In this document: positions 47,953 to 60,066 of the stretch, piece by piece
Position numbering within the stretch: the stretch's first letter is position 1
How the letters are laid out: each line of letters opens with the position of its first letter
Assembly: GCF_907164915.1 (NCBI RefSeq)
Contig: NC_061862.1
Location: 8,791,505-8,855,504, forward strand
From: Impatiens glandulifera
Lineage: Eukaryota > Streptophyta > Magnoliopsida > Ericales > Balsaminaceae
Length of the DNA: 64,000 bases
Direction: 5' to 3'
Program-made: the position numbers and the translations under genes
The notes under the pieces: generated by a model
What the model was told of the DNA's origin: nothing
What the model saw: the letters and a program-made list of their open reading frames with translations, nothing else
Databases searched by the model: none

Positions 47953-48516
47953 CAAGATCTTCCAATATAGAAGAAGGCTCATTCCCTTTCCTAGTATCAA
48001 CACTAGTCTTTCCTTCTTCACTCTCTTCTTCTTCTTTCTTATATTCATTTGGCCGAAGTTCAGGTCCAATATCTCTTACCCAACTTGCACCATAAATTCT
48101 CGATCCTTCCTTCACTAACTGATGCTCAACCATCATGCAATCATAATTAGTATTGTCAGGTGGAATCAAACTACTCTTTCTCAAAGATAGTGTTCTTTAA
48201 CCAAACTAATTTACAGAGGTTTTGCTGCACTAAGTTCACCATCATCATAAAAGTAAAACCAGCTATACACAAACTGGTCTAGTCTGGGTGCTGTATATGT
48301 ATGCTACATAATCAATATACAGTAGTTTATCTATCTATCAGATGTTCAATTATTGCAAAAATAAAAAAAAATAAACAAAACTTACCAGAAACCATTCATA
48401 GTATGGGAGCTTCCGACGCTTTTTTATATGTGGAGGATCCGGCATAGACGAAGGAAAAGCAATCTCCTTCAGATCGTAGCGGAAATAGTGACGGACTTTG
48501 CGGAATACTACCTTTA
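47953..48516 (-). pseudogene. Fragment of an unidentified host gene, two exons
   Basis: Exon A (48516-48386) reads KVVFRKVRHYFRYDLKEIAF ... PSSMPDPPHIKKRRKLPYYEWFL with donor GTAAGT. Exon B (48118-47953) reads LVKEGSRIYGASWVRDIGPE ... LRPNEYKKEEEESEEGK and ends at donor GTATGA. They join in phase. The codon pattern and composition look like real coding sequence, but I cannot name the family. Phases do not join exon B to the APD exon that follows, so the two are separate captured pieces rather than one gene. A foldback MITE begins directly upstream of exon A. Confidence 0.55.
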
Positions 48517-49783
48517 GGCCTCGTTTGATCTTTGGGTTTTTGGGATAAAACCCAAATTTTATCCCAAAAATCAATCATCCCATCATCAATCAAATCAATT
48601 CTTTTATTAATTAAAATACCCAAATTACCCTCTACTTAAATATTTATTTTTATATTAATAAAAAATTATTTTAATATATATAATATTTATTTATATTTAA
48701 TTATTTTAATATAAATTAAATTATAAAATTATTTCATTTTAAATCATTTTATTAATTATCTTAAATAAAAATTAAAACACAATATAAATTCAATTATAAC
48801 ATACCATATTAAATTTTAAATAATTCAAATAAATAAATAATTATACTAAAAAATAAAGTTAATATATTTTAATAACATATATTAATTAATTTATAAATAT
48901 ATCTCATATAAATTAAATATTTATAAAGAAATTTATTCCATTTTTATATATATAAACTAATTCTAAATAAATATATTAATTAATTTAAGTTAATATTTTT
49001 TTTAATTTAATAAAATAAAAATATTATAAGTAATATAAGAAAATAATAACAATAAAATTAAATGACATTTAAATTATAATTATAGACCACTGAAACTATT
49101 TTATTTAATTTTTTTTAATTAATTATATTAATTAAAATAAATTTATAATATAAATAAAACTATAACATATTATATTATTTCATATAATATTTAAATTTTA
49201 ATAGAAATAATTTATAAAATTAATATTTATTTAAAATTTTATTTCTATATTAATAAAAGTTAATACTAATATATGTATAGTTTTTAATATTTATTTTATT
49301 ATATTTTAAAATTTAATTTAATAGAAATTAAATTATTTCATTTAAAAAAAGTATTATTAATTATAATATATATATATTAAAATTTTATTTTTTATTAATA
49401 AAAGTTAATATTAATACATTAATAAAAGTTAATATTAATACATGTATAGTTTTTTAATATTTATTTTATTATATTTCAAAATTTAATTTAATATAAATTA
49501 AATTATTTTATTTAAAAAAGTATTATTAATTATAATATATAAATAAATAGAGTTTTTTTTATTAATAATAATATTAAAATATTTAAAGTTTTTTAATATT
49601 TATTTTATTATATTTTAAAATTTTATTTAATTTTATATAAATTAAATTATGTCATTTACAAAATATATTTTATATATATATAGAAAATATATAATGGGTA
49701 TAAATTAAAAAAAACCTGTTTTTTTTTTATCAATTTCATAAAGGGTATATTTTAAAAAAAAACCATAAATTTATCCAAATATC
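48517..49783. mobile_element. AT-rich foldback/MITE inside the host-gene fragment
   Basis: Starts GGCCTCGTTTGATCTTTGGG, a MITE-like terminus, then 'tttttgggataaaaccc'. The far end near 49783 (complement 'ggatatttggataaatttat') is a weak inverted match. The right boundary is approximate. Beyond it coding-like sequence resumes on the minus strand (about 49815-49785, after TATATCAG: ALDEMKLRADEG). Confidence 0.45.
49246..49660. repeat. AT-rich tandem repeat inside the foldback
   Basis: About 2.5 copies of a unit of about 180 bp with 'attaataaaagttaatatta', 'tttttaatatttattttatt' and 'aaaagtattattaattataa'. Confidence 0.7.
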
Positions 49784-49925
49784 CCTCATCAGCTCTTAGC
49801 TTCATCTCATCCAATGCCTGATATAAGTTTAATCATCAGTAAATTTCTATGACAAAGGCCGGTAAAAATTCAGTACAACTTAGAAAAGACTGAATCTCTG
49901 GTAATTAATTCCGGTCTGTCGTTAT

Positions 49926-50946
49926 ACCTGTCTTTCAAATAATTTTTTTAAACTACTCCTTTTTTTTTTTTATTCACATTTCTAAACTACTTACTTTTCA
50001 CTCTCTAAATCATTAATTAACTTTTTAATTACCAAATTTTCATATTAAATCCAATAAATACTTTATTTTATAATTATATATAATAAAAATCAATAATATA
50101 TATATATTTAATTTTTATTTAATTTTATAAATATAATATATATAATTAAAATTAAACATTATAAATTAAATAATTCATTTAAATATTATAAACTAAACTA
50201 AAATATATTATATTATATTATATAAATATTAAAATAACACTTATATTACATAAATATTAAATTAACACATATATTTTATTTTACTTAATTTTATAAATAT
50301 AATATAAATAATTAAAACTAAACAAAAATAAATTAAATAATTAAATAAATATTATAAACTAAACTAAAATATATAACATAAACTTTAAATAAAATAAATT
50401 ATACTAAACCTTAAAATAAATTAAATAAACCTTCAAATATTTATAAAAGTATCAATTTAAAAAAATCTTAAAATAAAATAAATTACATAAATTTTAAATA
50501 TTTTTAATATTTACGCGTTTATATAAAATATACATACTAGGCTAATATTTATGTATTATTTTAATATTTATATAATATAATATATTTTATTTTAATATAT
50601 AATATTAAAATTTTATGTATTTTATTTTAGTGTATAATGTTTTATTTTAGTTTATAATATTTATTTAAACTATTTAATTTAGAATTTTAATTATATATAT
50701 TATATTTACAAAATTAAGTAAAAATAAAAATATATGTGTTATTTTAATATCTATGTAATATATTTAATTTAATATATGTATTATTAATTTTAATTATATA
50801 TAAAATAAAGTAATTATTGAATTTAATGTGGAAGAAAAGTAATTAAAAAGTTAATTAATGATTTAAAGAGAGAAAGATCTTAGGTAGTTTGTGAATGTGA
50901 ATGAAAATGTGAATAGTTTGAGAAAAATGGTATGAAAGATAGGTAG
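49926..50946. mobile_element. Second foldback element, about 1 kb
   Basis: Arms pair from 'acctgtctttca' (49926) with its complement near 50940, continuing through 'cattaattaactttttaatt' (50010) and 'aattaaaaagttaattaatg' (50840) and the AT-rich interior. Non-coding. A clear target duplication was not found. Confidence 0.65.
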
Positions 50947-51299
50947 GACATGAATTAGTTCTGAACTAATAAAATCCAAATTAAGAAAGTGATGCAGTCT
51001 CGGTAGTGAGCGAAACTGGAAATCCGATCAACATTAGAAGCAGACCACCCAAATATAGAGAAAAGACTACATAAGTACTTAAATCAAGGGAAATTTTGAT
51101 TTAATCGTCTTCAAATATGTTCCATTCCTGGGTCAACAATAGAACCTTTGTACAATGTCCATTTCGCCGTCGCAAAAGAACAAAAAGGAACAAGGATAAG
51201 AAGAACGATTGAAAGGTCTTTGGATTCTTCAACAAGACTCTCCAGTCTTCACCATCAACAAAATTGAAGGAAAATTGTCGATATTAGGGACAATTTAAA
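50947..51299 (-). other. Possible further captured host sequence
   Basis: Less AT-rich than its surroundings, and on the minus strand looks like a leader or first-exon region ('tcgttcttcttatccttgtt', 'cgacggcgaaatgg'). No open frame longer than about ten codons. It lies between the foldback and the right CACTA-type end. Confidence 0.3.
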
Positions 51300-51583
51300 G
51301 GATAACCGTTACTAATACTCTTGAAAAAAGAATCGAATGATGACGTATCAATAACGGTTTAAAGGATAACCGTTACTGATACCCTTATTTAAAAAAAGAC
51401 ATTAAAAATACTAGTATCCGTAACGGTTCTTTCTTATACCCGTTACTGAATATTTTCATCAGTAATGGTTTTATATGGCCGTTACTGATATTTTGATAAC
51501 GGTAACAATTTAATATATCCGTTACTAATAAAAATTATCAGCAAGGGCGTTATTCGTTACCAAATCCTCTTTTTCTACTAGTG
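51300..51583 (-). mobile_element. Right CACTA-type end, 'CCGTTACTGAT' family
   Basis: On the minus strand it starts CACTAGTAGAAAAAGAGGAT and continues with ATCAGTAACGG/CCGTTACTGAT hairpins, the same subterminal repeat as 33475-33850, in the orientation of the opposite end. Confidence 0.7.
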
Positions 51584-51829
51584 AAAAAAATAAATACAAA
51601 TATTATTTTACCACATCTCAATCTACTTATCAAACATGGAAAAAAATCAACAAAAATAAAATTAATTGCGCCAATTATAATTGTTATTCTTAGTATTAAT
51701 AATATAAATAATATTTATTTAAATTATTATTTTTATATTTTCAAACAAAGGATTGAAATTTCAAATTTATAATTTTCTAAACAAAATAATTCAATATCAA
51801 TTTGAAACTCTCTAAAATATGATGGTTTT

Positions 51830-53133
51830 TACAAAAAAATTGGGACTCATTCGTAGAGTGAGTTGTAGGTTAAGAAAATATCTTTTTGCCATATTACATT
51901 TATTTTTCGTTGATGACACTCTCTGCATGGTTTAGGCTAATTATAAGAATTTTAAACATATTTGGGTTATTCTGTGTATGTTTTGCTCTTCGAATTAATC
52001 TTAATAAGTCAGACATATTTTTTCAAATTTTGTTTCAAATAAAAGAAATATGAGGTTAGAAACGTGCTGGGGTTCAAAATTATTGGTCTTCCGTCAACAT
52101 ATTTTGGTATGTCATTATGTGCTAAATTACAATCAAATATCACTTGGGACCCGATTATCACTAAAATGGAATGTAAACTGTCTAGATGGAAAAATAAAAT
52201 AATATTAAGAGGGGGTCGACTAATCCTAATTAAGAGTGTGTTATCATCTAGCTCACATATATGATGTCATTATTCATTCTCCCCAAGAGTGTGGCGGTGA
52301 AAATGAAGAGAATAATATGTAAATTTCTACGGGGATTTTCTAACTCATCGTTTTGTCATCTAGTTAGTTATGATAAAGTTAAATGTTTTAATAATCAAAG
52401 AGGTCAAATATTCGTGATCTTATTTATTTTAATAAGTCTCTTCTATCAAAATGGTAGTAGATTTGCAATGAAACTGAATAATCTTTGGACATCGATAATC
52501 ATATGTAAGTATGGTAATGATTGACCCGATTGGTTTACCAAAATGTCTAATTATCCAGCGGGGTGTAACATTTGGAGGGAAATTTATTCTATGTGGAAAC
52601 GTTTTTATGAGCAGTCTAGATTTATTGTGGGGGATGGTTCTTATATTAGATTTTGGGATGACATTTGATGTAGTGTCAAAAGTCTATGTATGACGTATTA
52701 TGAACTTGTTTATATTATTATTTGTAAAAATACCACAATTAAGGACATGTTTAATCTTCGGTCTAGTGGTTTTTCTAGCCGAATTAAATATAGAAGAAGA
52801 TTAAATATTATGAAAATTCGTCTTATAATATAATTTTACTTTTGGTAGAACACAAGCAAGTGTCACAGTCTGAACAAGATATCATGCGTTGACAATATAT
52901 GAATAGTTTTTATGTGGGGCATTGCTATAATTCTCTAAAATTATTCCATATAACTCTTGTTAGGAAAATTTTTGGAAGTCAAAGATTCCATCTAAGATCT
53001 CGTTATTTGGACGAAGAGTTATTCATGGTGGAATTCTAACGGATTATATGTGCATAAAAAATGTTGTATTATGGCTAGTCGTATATGTCACGAAGAGGTT
53101 GAATCAATAACTCACTTACTTTTGTATTGTCTA
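51830..53133 (+). pseudogene. LINE (L1-type) reverse transcriptase 3' fragment
   Basis: Reads through several frames: HLFFVDDTLCMV (RT catalytic FADD motif), IGLPSTYFGMSLCAKLQSNI with WDPIITKMECKLSRWKNKII and LRGGRLILIKSVL (the L1 thumb region SLPSTYLGLPLGAK...KLS.WK...LS.GGRLTLIKS), then WKSKIPSKISLF and, after a frameshift, CCIMASRICHEEVESITHLL (the zf-RVT domain C..C....E...HL...C). Many stops. It ends where a Copia fragment begins at about 53134, so one probably inserted into or recombined with the other. Confidence 0.85.
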
Positions 53134-53602
53134 GCGGCAAAAATATGTGGATATCCTTAGCCTCCTTAAGAGGACATGAGTTTGAGCCCGTCATGCGACA
53201 AATTCTGCGTCTAGTTAAATGGAAGGGTGAGAAGAACGTATTAAGGGTCACAAAGGGGTCGTTAGTGGTAATGAGGGGTGTGCGAGAGAAGAGTCTTTAC
53301 GTCCTTCAAGGAAGCACATTGGTTGGTGATATGGCGGCAGTGACATAACCTCGAGATGTATCGTCCACAAGTCTATGACATAAAAGATTGGGACAAGTTA
53401 GTGAGAGGGGTTTAAAAGAGTTGAGTAAAAGAGGCTATTTTAGAAAGGAGAAATTTGAAGATTTGGAATTTTATGAGAACCGCATATATGGTAAAGCAAC
53501 GAGGGTGAAGTTTGTGCGATCAATTGATGTGACTTTGAAGACGCTCAATTATGCTCACTCTGACTTGTGAGGGCCAGCAAGGACTGCAACTCCAGGTGGA
53601 GG
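53134..53602 (+). pseudogene. Old Copia fragment, gag-pre-integrase part
   Basis: Reads as VTKGSLVVMRGVREKSLYVL and GQVSERGLKELSKRGYFRKE ... AHSDLWGPARTATPGGG, the GAG-pre-integrase and start of the integrase core of Ty1/Copia polyproteins. The frame changes near 53360. It is interrupted by the LTR element that starts at 53603 and resumes at 59419. Confidence 0.88.
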
Positions 53603-54122
53603 TAATAAAGATTAAAGCCCAAATAAAGTGATCTATTAAAGTATAAAGGTTATGGGCTTATTTGGACATCTATAATAAATATGGGGACATATTTGTGTAG
53701 AAGCAGAAATACCATTCATTATTTCGTTGATGGGCCGAATAATAAATGGGTATATTAGGGCTAGGTCCCCAACCCATATAGATAGTCAGCCTATTTGTTT
53801 CTCTCATCGAACAATAAGGTTTAAGTTCATCTCTCAAGAACTCTCAAGAAGGCTATCGATATAGGGTTGAAAGACTTAAACCCCACCCACATCTGACATT
53901 TTGATCCAGGTCCAGATCCAGAACAAGAAGATCCACATTCAGATCCAGATTCAAGATCAAGAGAAGATCAAGAAGAAGAGAATAACGAAGAACGGCTTAA
54001 TGAACCGTTCTGCATTCAAGATCCAGGTACGTTTCCGCAATTACAGTTTATCTCGATTTATCGACATAGAGTATACAGATTATAGACTTGAGGATTAAAA
54101 ATTTAGACTAAAGAATCTAACA
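53603..54122 (+). repeat. 5' LTR, missing its first 65 bp
   Basis: Begins at TAATAAAGATTAAAGCCC, which corresponds to base 66 of the 3' LTR, and ends AATCTAACA. I count three differences from the 3' LTR over 520 bp. Confidence 0.93.
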
Positions 54123-54124
54123 AG

Positions 54125-54136
54125 TGGTATCAGAGC
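54125..54136 (+). other. Primer binding site (tRNA-Met)
   Basis: TGGTATCAGAGC, the standard plant Copia primer binding site. Confidence 0.95.
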
Positions 54137-54985
54137 CTCTCTATGTCGATCTATTGAGATTTAAGTTTATAAGAATTTTTTAAGAATATGATTAGACATT
54201 TTTTTTTTGTTCTTCATCTAATTTGGCTAGAACGGATAATGATAGAATGAATTAATGAATAGTAACAACAATATTTGATGTACATATTAATCTAAAATTT
54301 TGGATTAGATTAAAATAAAGAAAAGACATCAAGTATCTAAATAATTTTAATTTTAGATATTCAGATTAACATATTTTGTTTAAAGAATTATGATTAAAGA
54401 ATGGTTCATATTCTCTAATTAGATATAATATATGAATATTTAATTAATTAGAAAGATATAATAAAGAAGTTAAAATAAAGAACTGATCATATGTTATAAA
54501 GAAAGATATCAAATATTGAAAAGGATTTGTTAAAGAATATTTGTTAAAGCATGAGGAAGATGAACAGTTTAGAAACGATCTTTATTAAATTATATGTTAT
54601 AGTAAAGAATTAAAGACTCTAGACATCTAAACGATTTTTCAGAAATCATAAAGAATAAACGATTTTAGAATCATAAAGAATAAAGAAGATGGAAAAGTTT
54701 TATTTCAATAATTGGATTTAATTATTAATTTGAAAATAATAATTCAAATTAATAACCTGAATTTAAGTCATAGAAATATATAGTAAAGAAGTTGAATTTT
54801 TTTTTAAGAATTGGTCAAATTAATATCTATTTATTATTAATTAGATAATTAGAGAGATATTAATAAATATATTATATATATTTCAGTTATATATATATAT
54901 TTTGAGTACGAATTAATTAAGAAAATTTGAATTTTAGAATAATAATTTATTATCATTCTAATTATATAATAATTATATAAGTATA

Positions 54986-55325
54986 TAAGGAATTAAGGAA
55001 TTCAGTTTTGGAATAATATTATACTTATTATAATTAATTTAAGAAATTAAAATAATAATAATAATATATATAAGGAATTAAGGAATTCAGTTTTGGGATA
55101 ATAATTAATTATTATAATTAATTTAAGGAATTAAAATAATAATAATATATATAAGGAATTAAGGAATTCAGTTTTGGAATAATAATTAATTATTATAATT
55201 AATTTAAGGAATTAAAATAATAATAATTATATAATTATGTAAAGAATTAAAGAATTCAGTTTTAGAATAATAATTAATTATTATACTTATTATAATTAAT
55301 TTAAGGAATTAAAATAATGATAATA
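54986..55325. repeat. Tandem repeat in the LTR element interior
   Basis: Four copies of a unit of about 80-90 bp: 'aaggaattaaggaattcagt', 'ttggaataataattaattat', 'aatttaaggaattaaaataa'. Confidence 0.85.
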
Positions 55326-56149
55326 TTATTTTAATTAGTTAAAGATTGAATAAATATTTATTCCTGAAATAATTGTTAATGTATTAATACATTTATATAC
55401 AATTAAGAATAAAGTAAAATATATTATGGAATTCTAGAATTTTAAAACTTTAATATATATCTATGATATAGGTTATGATTTGAGAATTAAGTAAAGAAAA
55501 ATAGTTACTTATCATGTTTATAATCTTTTATAAATATTATCATGTTTATAATCTTTTATAAATATTGATTACATTAAGTTTGTAATATATTTAATGAATT
55601 AGTATAAAAACGGATGTATCATCCATTTAATTTATGACTTAATTAATGTATGGAATATATTCAGAAATTAAGAAAAAGTCAATTTATATAAATATATTCA
55701 GAAATTAAGAAAAGACAAGAATAAAGAGATTATTATTTTATTAATAATAATAATTTACAATTAAAGAATAAATAAATATCAATACCTTATTTATCAAGAA
55801 TTAAGTTATTTATTCAGAATTAAGGAAATCAATTAACCTAATAATTGATAAATTTAGAATTTTGAATAATCTGTGTAATTGTGTAATTGATTATTTAATT
55901 ATTTATTATATTTGGATGAATAATCAATCATGTTATATTACATATTCAAATATATATACATATTTCGGTCTTTATGTATATATTGTGTTGATTGATATTA
56001 AGAAATAATTGAGTGATTAGTAAAATCACAATTATTTGTTTTGTGTAACACATATGGAATTTATGCAATTTTGATACATAAAACAACATTCGGATTTTCG
56101 GTGTTAATAACACATTCAAAATTTGGTACAATTTTAGGCCCACTTAAAT

Positions 56150-56560
56150 TTGTAATTATGCGGTTGTTAATCGGCCCAAAGGAAGGTTAATAATTGGTCG
56201 GATTGCAAATTTAAATAATGTACAAATTATTAATTTATAGAACACATATTTGTTTTATAAGATTAAGACGGTTGTGTTTGTAACTATGCGATTATTAATC
56301 GGACAAAAGGAAGTTTAATAATTGGTCGAGTTACACACTTAAAGTATGTACATAAGTTATTAATTTATTAAATCAATTAATTGAAGCAACATCCTACCAA
56401 AGTAGGCTCTCTTGTGAAGGTTAATATGTTTTATAAATTAAGAAGGTAGTGTGTATGTATTTCATGCGGTTATTTAATCGGCCCAAAGGAAGATAAATAA
56501 TTGGTCAGAATAACATTATGCACATGTGGTAATAAATATATAACAATTATTCGGTGGGCC
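56150..56560. repeat. Triplicated block in the LTR element interior
   Basis: Three diverged copies of 'tgcggttgttaatcggccca' followed by 'aaggaaggttaataattggt' (about 56158, 56285, 56468). They may be remnants of gag-region sequence; no frame is kept. Confidence 0.7.
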
Positions 56561-58089
56561 ATGTGAATAATTGGAATATCCAAAGATAACCAATTATTTG
56601 ACAGGACTTATTGTTAATATTTGATTACTACAAAAGAGTACCGTTTGCAAGTTAATATTTAATGTCCAAAGACTAAATATTAATGTTGCGTTTGGTATCT
56701 TATGATGAGACGTACCATTATTTTGAATTTATGTGATTATTAAAATTTTGTGAGTATGGTTGTTCATTTGTTTTGTTATCTAATCAAGTTAACACTTCTG
56801 CTTATACGGATTATTTTTTTGTCAACATCTTAAGTTCATTTTATATGATATAATTTTTAAGACATATTTAGAATTTGTTGTATTTTTAAGAATTATATCT
56901 AAAATGGTTAAAATTGCTAAGGGTATTATTAGAATAAAGATTTCATAAATAATATATGTTTTATTTTGTTTCAAAAGTAATGCATTAAAGTCAGAGTTAC
57001 AATAATGTATTCTCATGCATCTAATTTGGATTTTCTTATTTACACTTAAGTTAATTGATGTGAATTGTAGTTGTCTAAAGGGAGACATAGTCTCTATATG
57101 AACTCACATCAATTGTGTGTAAGAAAAATAAAAGATTGAAACAAAAATAATATAAATAGTGTTCACTTAGCAAATACCTTAATACATAATAAAGAAATGA
57201 AGTTGTAAGAATTGCAGATATTGCACCTAAAAGAAAATTACTAAAGAAAGTGGTGCATAAAAGAATACATATTATAGTTTGTTTTGTTTATTCTAAGAGT
57301 AATTTAACTTCAGTACTCATACACATTTAATGGTAACTTCAGTATTACTAAAGTAAATGTGTTGATGCACGGTTGAGTTAATTGTCAAAAGTCAATTGAT
57401 GGTGAAAGAAACATCGGCGTGGGCATTGACAATTCATATTAAAGATGAAGAAATAAAGAATTACTTTAGATACTTTTTTTTTTTATTTGGAAACAAACAT
57501 TTATGGAATATCTTCATGTAATTGATTCATTTGGAAGGAAGAGTTAAGAATTACAACTTATATATGGAATAAAGATTCAACTAAAACAACTAGTAAATTC
57601 TTTTGGGGTTGTCCAGTTAAGGTCAGGCCTTATAGGTCTAAAGAAAATAAACTAGACTAAAGAATTTCTAGATGTTAATTATTGGATATTTTGAAAGATC
57701 TAGAGATAAATTTAGTCTCATAAGTACTTCAAGATTAGCCTTGAAAATAAATATATATACATAATACTCCTTAAACAAGAGTTTAATGTATGCTCTAGAT
57801 TATATGAATCAAGAAATTAAGAATATTTATGATGTTGGACAAATACTTGAAGGATCCTGGTTTGGATCATTAAGAAAGCAACCAAACAACTAATGTGATA
57901 TTTTAAGAACAAAACATTGCATACTCATATAGTGAAATCGAATCGGATAGAGATCATTTGGTATATTGATTCGAATTTTGTTGGATACTAAAACAGTCGA
58001 AAATTCGTGCCACATCATTTTAGTTTAAAGAATTAATTTTTGGAAGAGTGTTAAGTAGACACTCGAATTATTTCAAGTTGATGGCAGAA

Positions 58090-58420
58090 TTTATTAGGTG
58101 TTTTGTGGTATCCAATTAAAGAATCTGACTGCAAAATTTTGTCACGAGGTTGCAAATTATGAATGATATAGAAAGACCACTAAAGTTATTACGTGACAAT
58201 AATTTGCAGTTCTTTTACTTTAATAGTAATATGAGTTTGACTAAGTCGAACTATTTGGAAAATAAAGAATTCAGAATGTTTATTTATCTATTGAGCATAT
58301 TTGGACAAACTCTAAAATTACGGATCCGTTCTCTAAATATTTGCTATCCGAGGTCTTTCATGAACATATTGTTCATATGGATATTACATATTTAGATGAT
58401 ATACAGTTTTAGTGGGAGTT
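58090..58420 (+). pseudogene. Decayed Copia RNase H tail
   Basis: Reads IERPLKLLRDNNLQFFYFNS (expected RPLKLYCDNKAAV.YSNN) and, in another frame, ITDPFSKYLLSEVFHEHIVH (expected ADPLTKGLPPKVFHEHV). Position just before the polypurine tract and 3' LTR is as expected for the pol C-terminus. Confidence 0.85.
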
Positions 58421-58833
58421 TGTATTGTGATGCTTGTATAGATACAATTTGGAATTTATGTGCACATTAAAGAATTAGTTTCTAAAGAAATTAAAGATTT
58501 AGTTTTTAAAGAAAATCAAGATTTTAAAGTTATTCAGATTGATCTCTATAAGGAATAAAGGAGGACCAGTTGGTATTAGACATGTTAAAGATCACACTAC
58601 ATGTTAATCCACACTACACACCCATGTTTAATCTATGTCATTTGATTGTATTGACATATGTGACTATTGAGGGTTTAGTTACGAATTAATGTAACAAAAA
58701 CCGCTTTAATCCTATGTTGTTATAATTGATGGACGAGATTGATATAGATGTATTTGTAATGATAACAATATTTTGAGCTCTTAAGGTTATAATATACAAT
58801 TGAAGGAAATATTATATGACCCAAGTGGGAGAT

Positions 58834-59418
58834 TGTTGGAATTATTTCCAATATTTGGGTACATATATAATTTAATAATTGTATATTAGTTGTTATCATA
58901 ATAAAGATTAAAGCCCAAATAAAGTGATCTATTAAAGTATAAAGGTTATGGGCTTATTTGGACATCTATAATAAATATGGGGACATATTTGTGTAGAAGC
59001 AGAAATACCATTCATTATTTCGTTGATGGGCCGAATAATAAATGGGTATATTAGGGCTAGGTCCCCAACCCATATAGATAGCCAGCCTATTTGTTTCTCT
59101 CATCGAACAATAAGGTTTAAGTTCATCTCTCAAGAACTCTCAAGAAGGCTATCGATATAGGGTTGGAAGACTTAAACCCCACCCACATCTGACATTTTGA
59201 TCCAGGTCCAGATCCAGAACAAGAAGATCCACATTCAGATCCAGATTCAAGATCAAGAGAAGATCAAGAAGAAGAGAATAACGAAGAACGGCTTAATGAA
59301 CCGTTCTGCATTCAAGATCCAGGTACGTTTCCGCAATTACAGTTTATCTCGATTTATCGACATAGAGTATACAGATTATAGACTTGAGGATTAAAGATTT
59401 AGACTAAAGAATCTAACA
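58834..59418 (+). repeat. 3' LTR (585 bp)
   Basis: Starts TGTTGGAATTATTTCCAA and ends AATCTAACA, followed directly by the interrupted Copia integrase (TCACCTTCATTGATGATTG). Confidence 0.93.
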
Positions 59419-60066
59419 TCACCTTCATTGATGATTGTTTGTGCAAGGTTTATGTATACATCTTGAAGCACAAGGATGATGCATTTGCTAAATTCAAGTA
59501 CTGAAAGAAGATGGTAGAGACTCAGACCGGAAAGAAGGTTAAAAAACTCTGAACAGACAATAGGTTGAAGTACTTAGGTGAGGAGTTCAATTAGTTCATC
59601 AAATAAAAAGGGATGGTTCGTCAAAAAAACTGTCCGACAGACACCACAACAAAATGGCTTGACGGAGCGAATGAACAGAACGCTACTTGAGCGTGTCCAG
59701 TGTATGTTGTTTGAGGCTAGTCTATCGAAGCGGTTTTGGGGTGAGACGGTTAACACTGCGGCTTACCTTATCAATCGTTGTCCATCGACGACATTGGAAT
59801 GCAAAACAACAGAAAAAGTTTGTAATGTCGCTCCTTCAAAACTCGACAACCTGAAAGTATTTGGGTGTGTGAATTACATGCACTAACGAGATGGAAAGCT
59901 TGATCCGAGAGCGAAGAAATGTATGTTTGTTGGATACCCTAAGGGAGTAAAGGGTTGAAAACTCTTTTACAAAGACAAAAAAACGTCCAAGTGTATCATT
60001 AGCCCTTTTATTATGGAGCAACACAGTCAGGCTGACAAAATCGTTAGAGAGAGGACTGAATTTAGA
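59419..60066 (+). pseudogene. Old Copia fragment, integrase core
   Basis: Continues the fragment broken at 53602: FIDDCLCKVYVYILKHKDDA, then a frame with TPQQNGLTERMNRTLLERVQ ... CMLFEASLSKRFWGETVNTA (the rve catalytic Glu region), VFGCVNYMH*, and PRAKKCMFVGYPKGVKG. Stops and shifts make it inactive. It ends near 60066 without RT. Confidence 0.9.

Larger units (their letters stand above)
53603..59418 (+). mobile_element. Young LTR retrotransposon, coding-poor, nested in Copia
   Basis: Two nearly identical LTRs (53603-54122 and 58834-59418), a primer binding site TGGTATCAGAGC (54125-54136, complementary to initiator tRNA-Met) 2 bp after the 5' LTR, and a polypurine tract AAGTGGGAGA just before TGTTGG of the 3' LTR. 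The 4.7-kb interior is AT-rich. Its only recognisable protein sequence is the decayed Copia RNase H/C-terminal tail (58090-58410). It is therefore a Copia-derived non-autonomous element of LARD style. Confidence 0.92.

Noticed and set aside
47846..48118. 90-aa plus-strand frame at 47846-48118
   Set aside because: It lies opposite minus-strand exons with good splice sites and has no recognisable similarity.
33475..51583. Treating 33475-51583 as a certain single element
   Set aside because: The two ends match in family and orientation, but the flanking triplets TAT and AAA differ, so I keep it as a hypothesis and annotate the ends separately.
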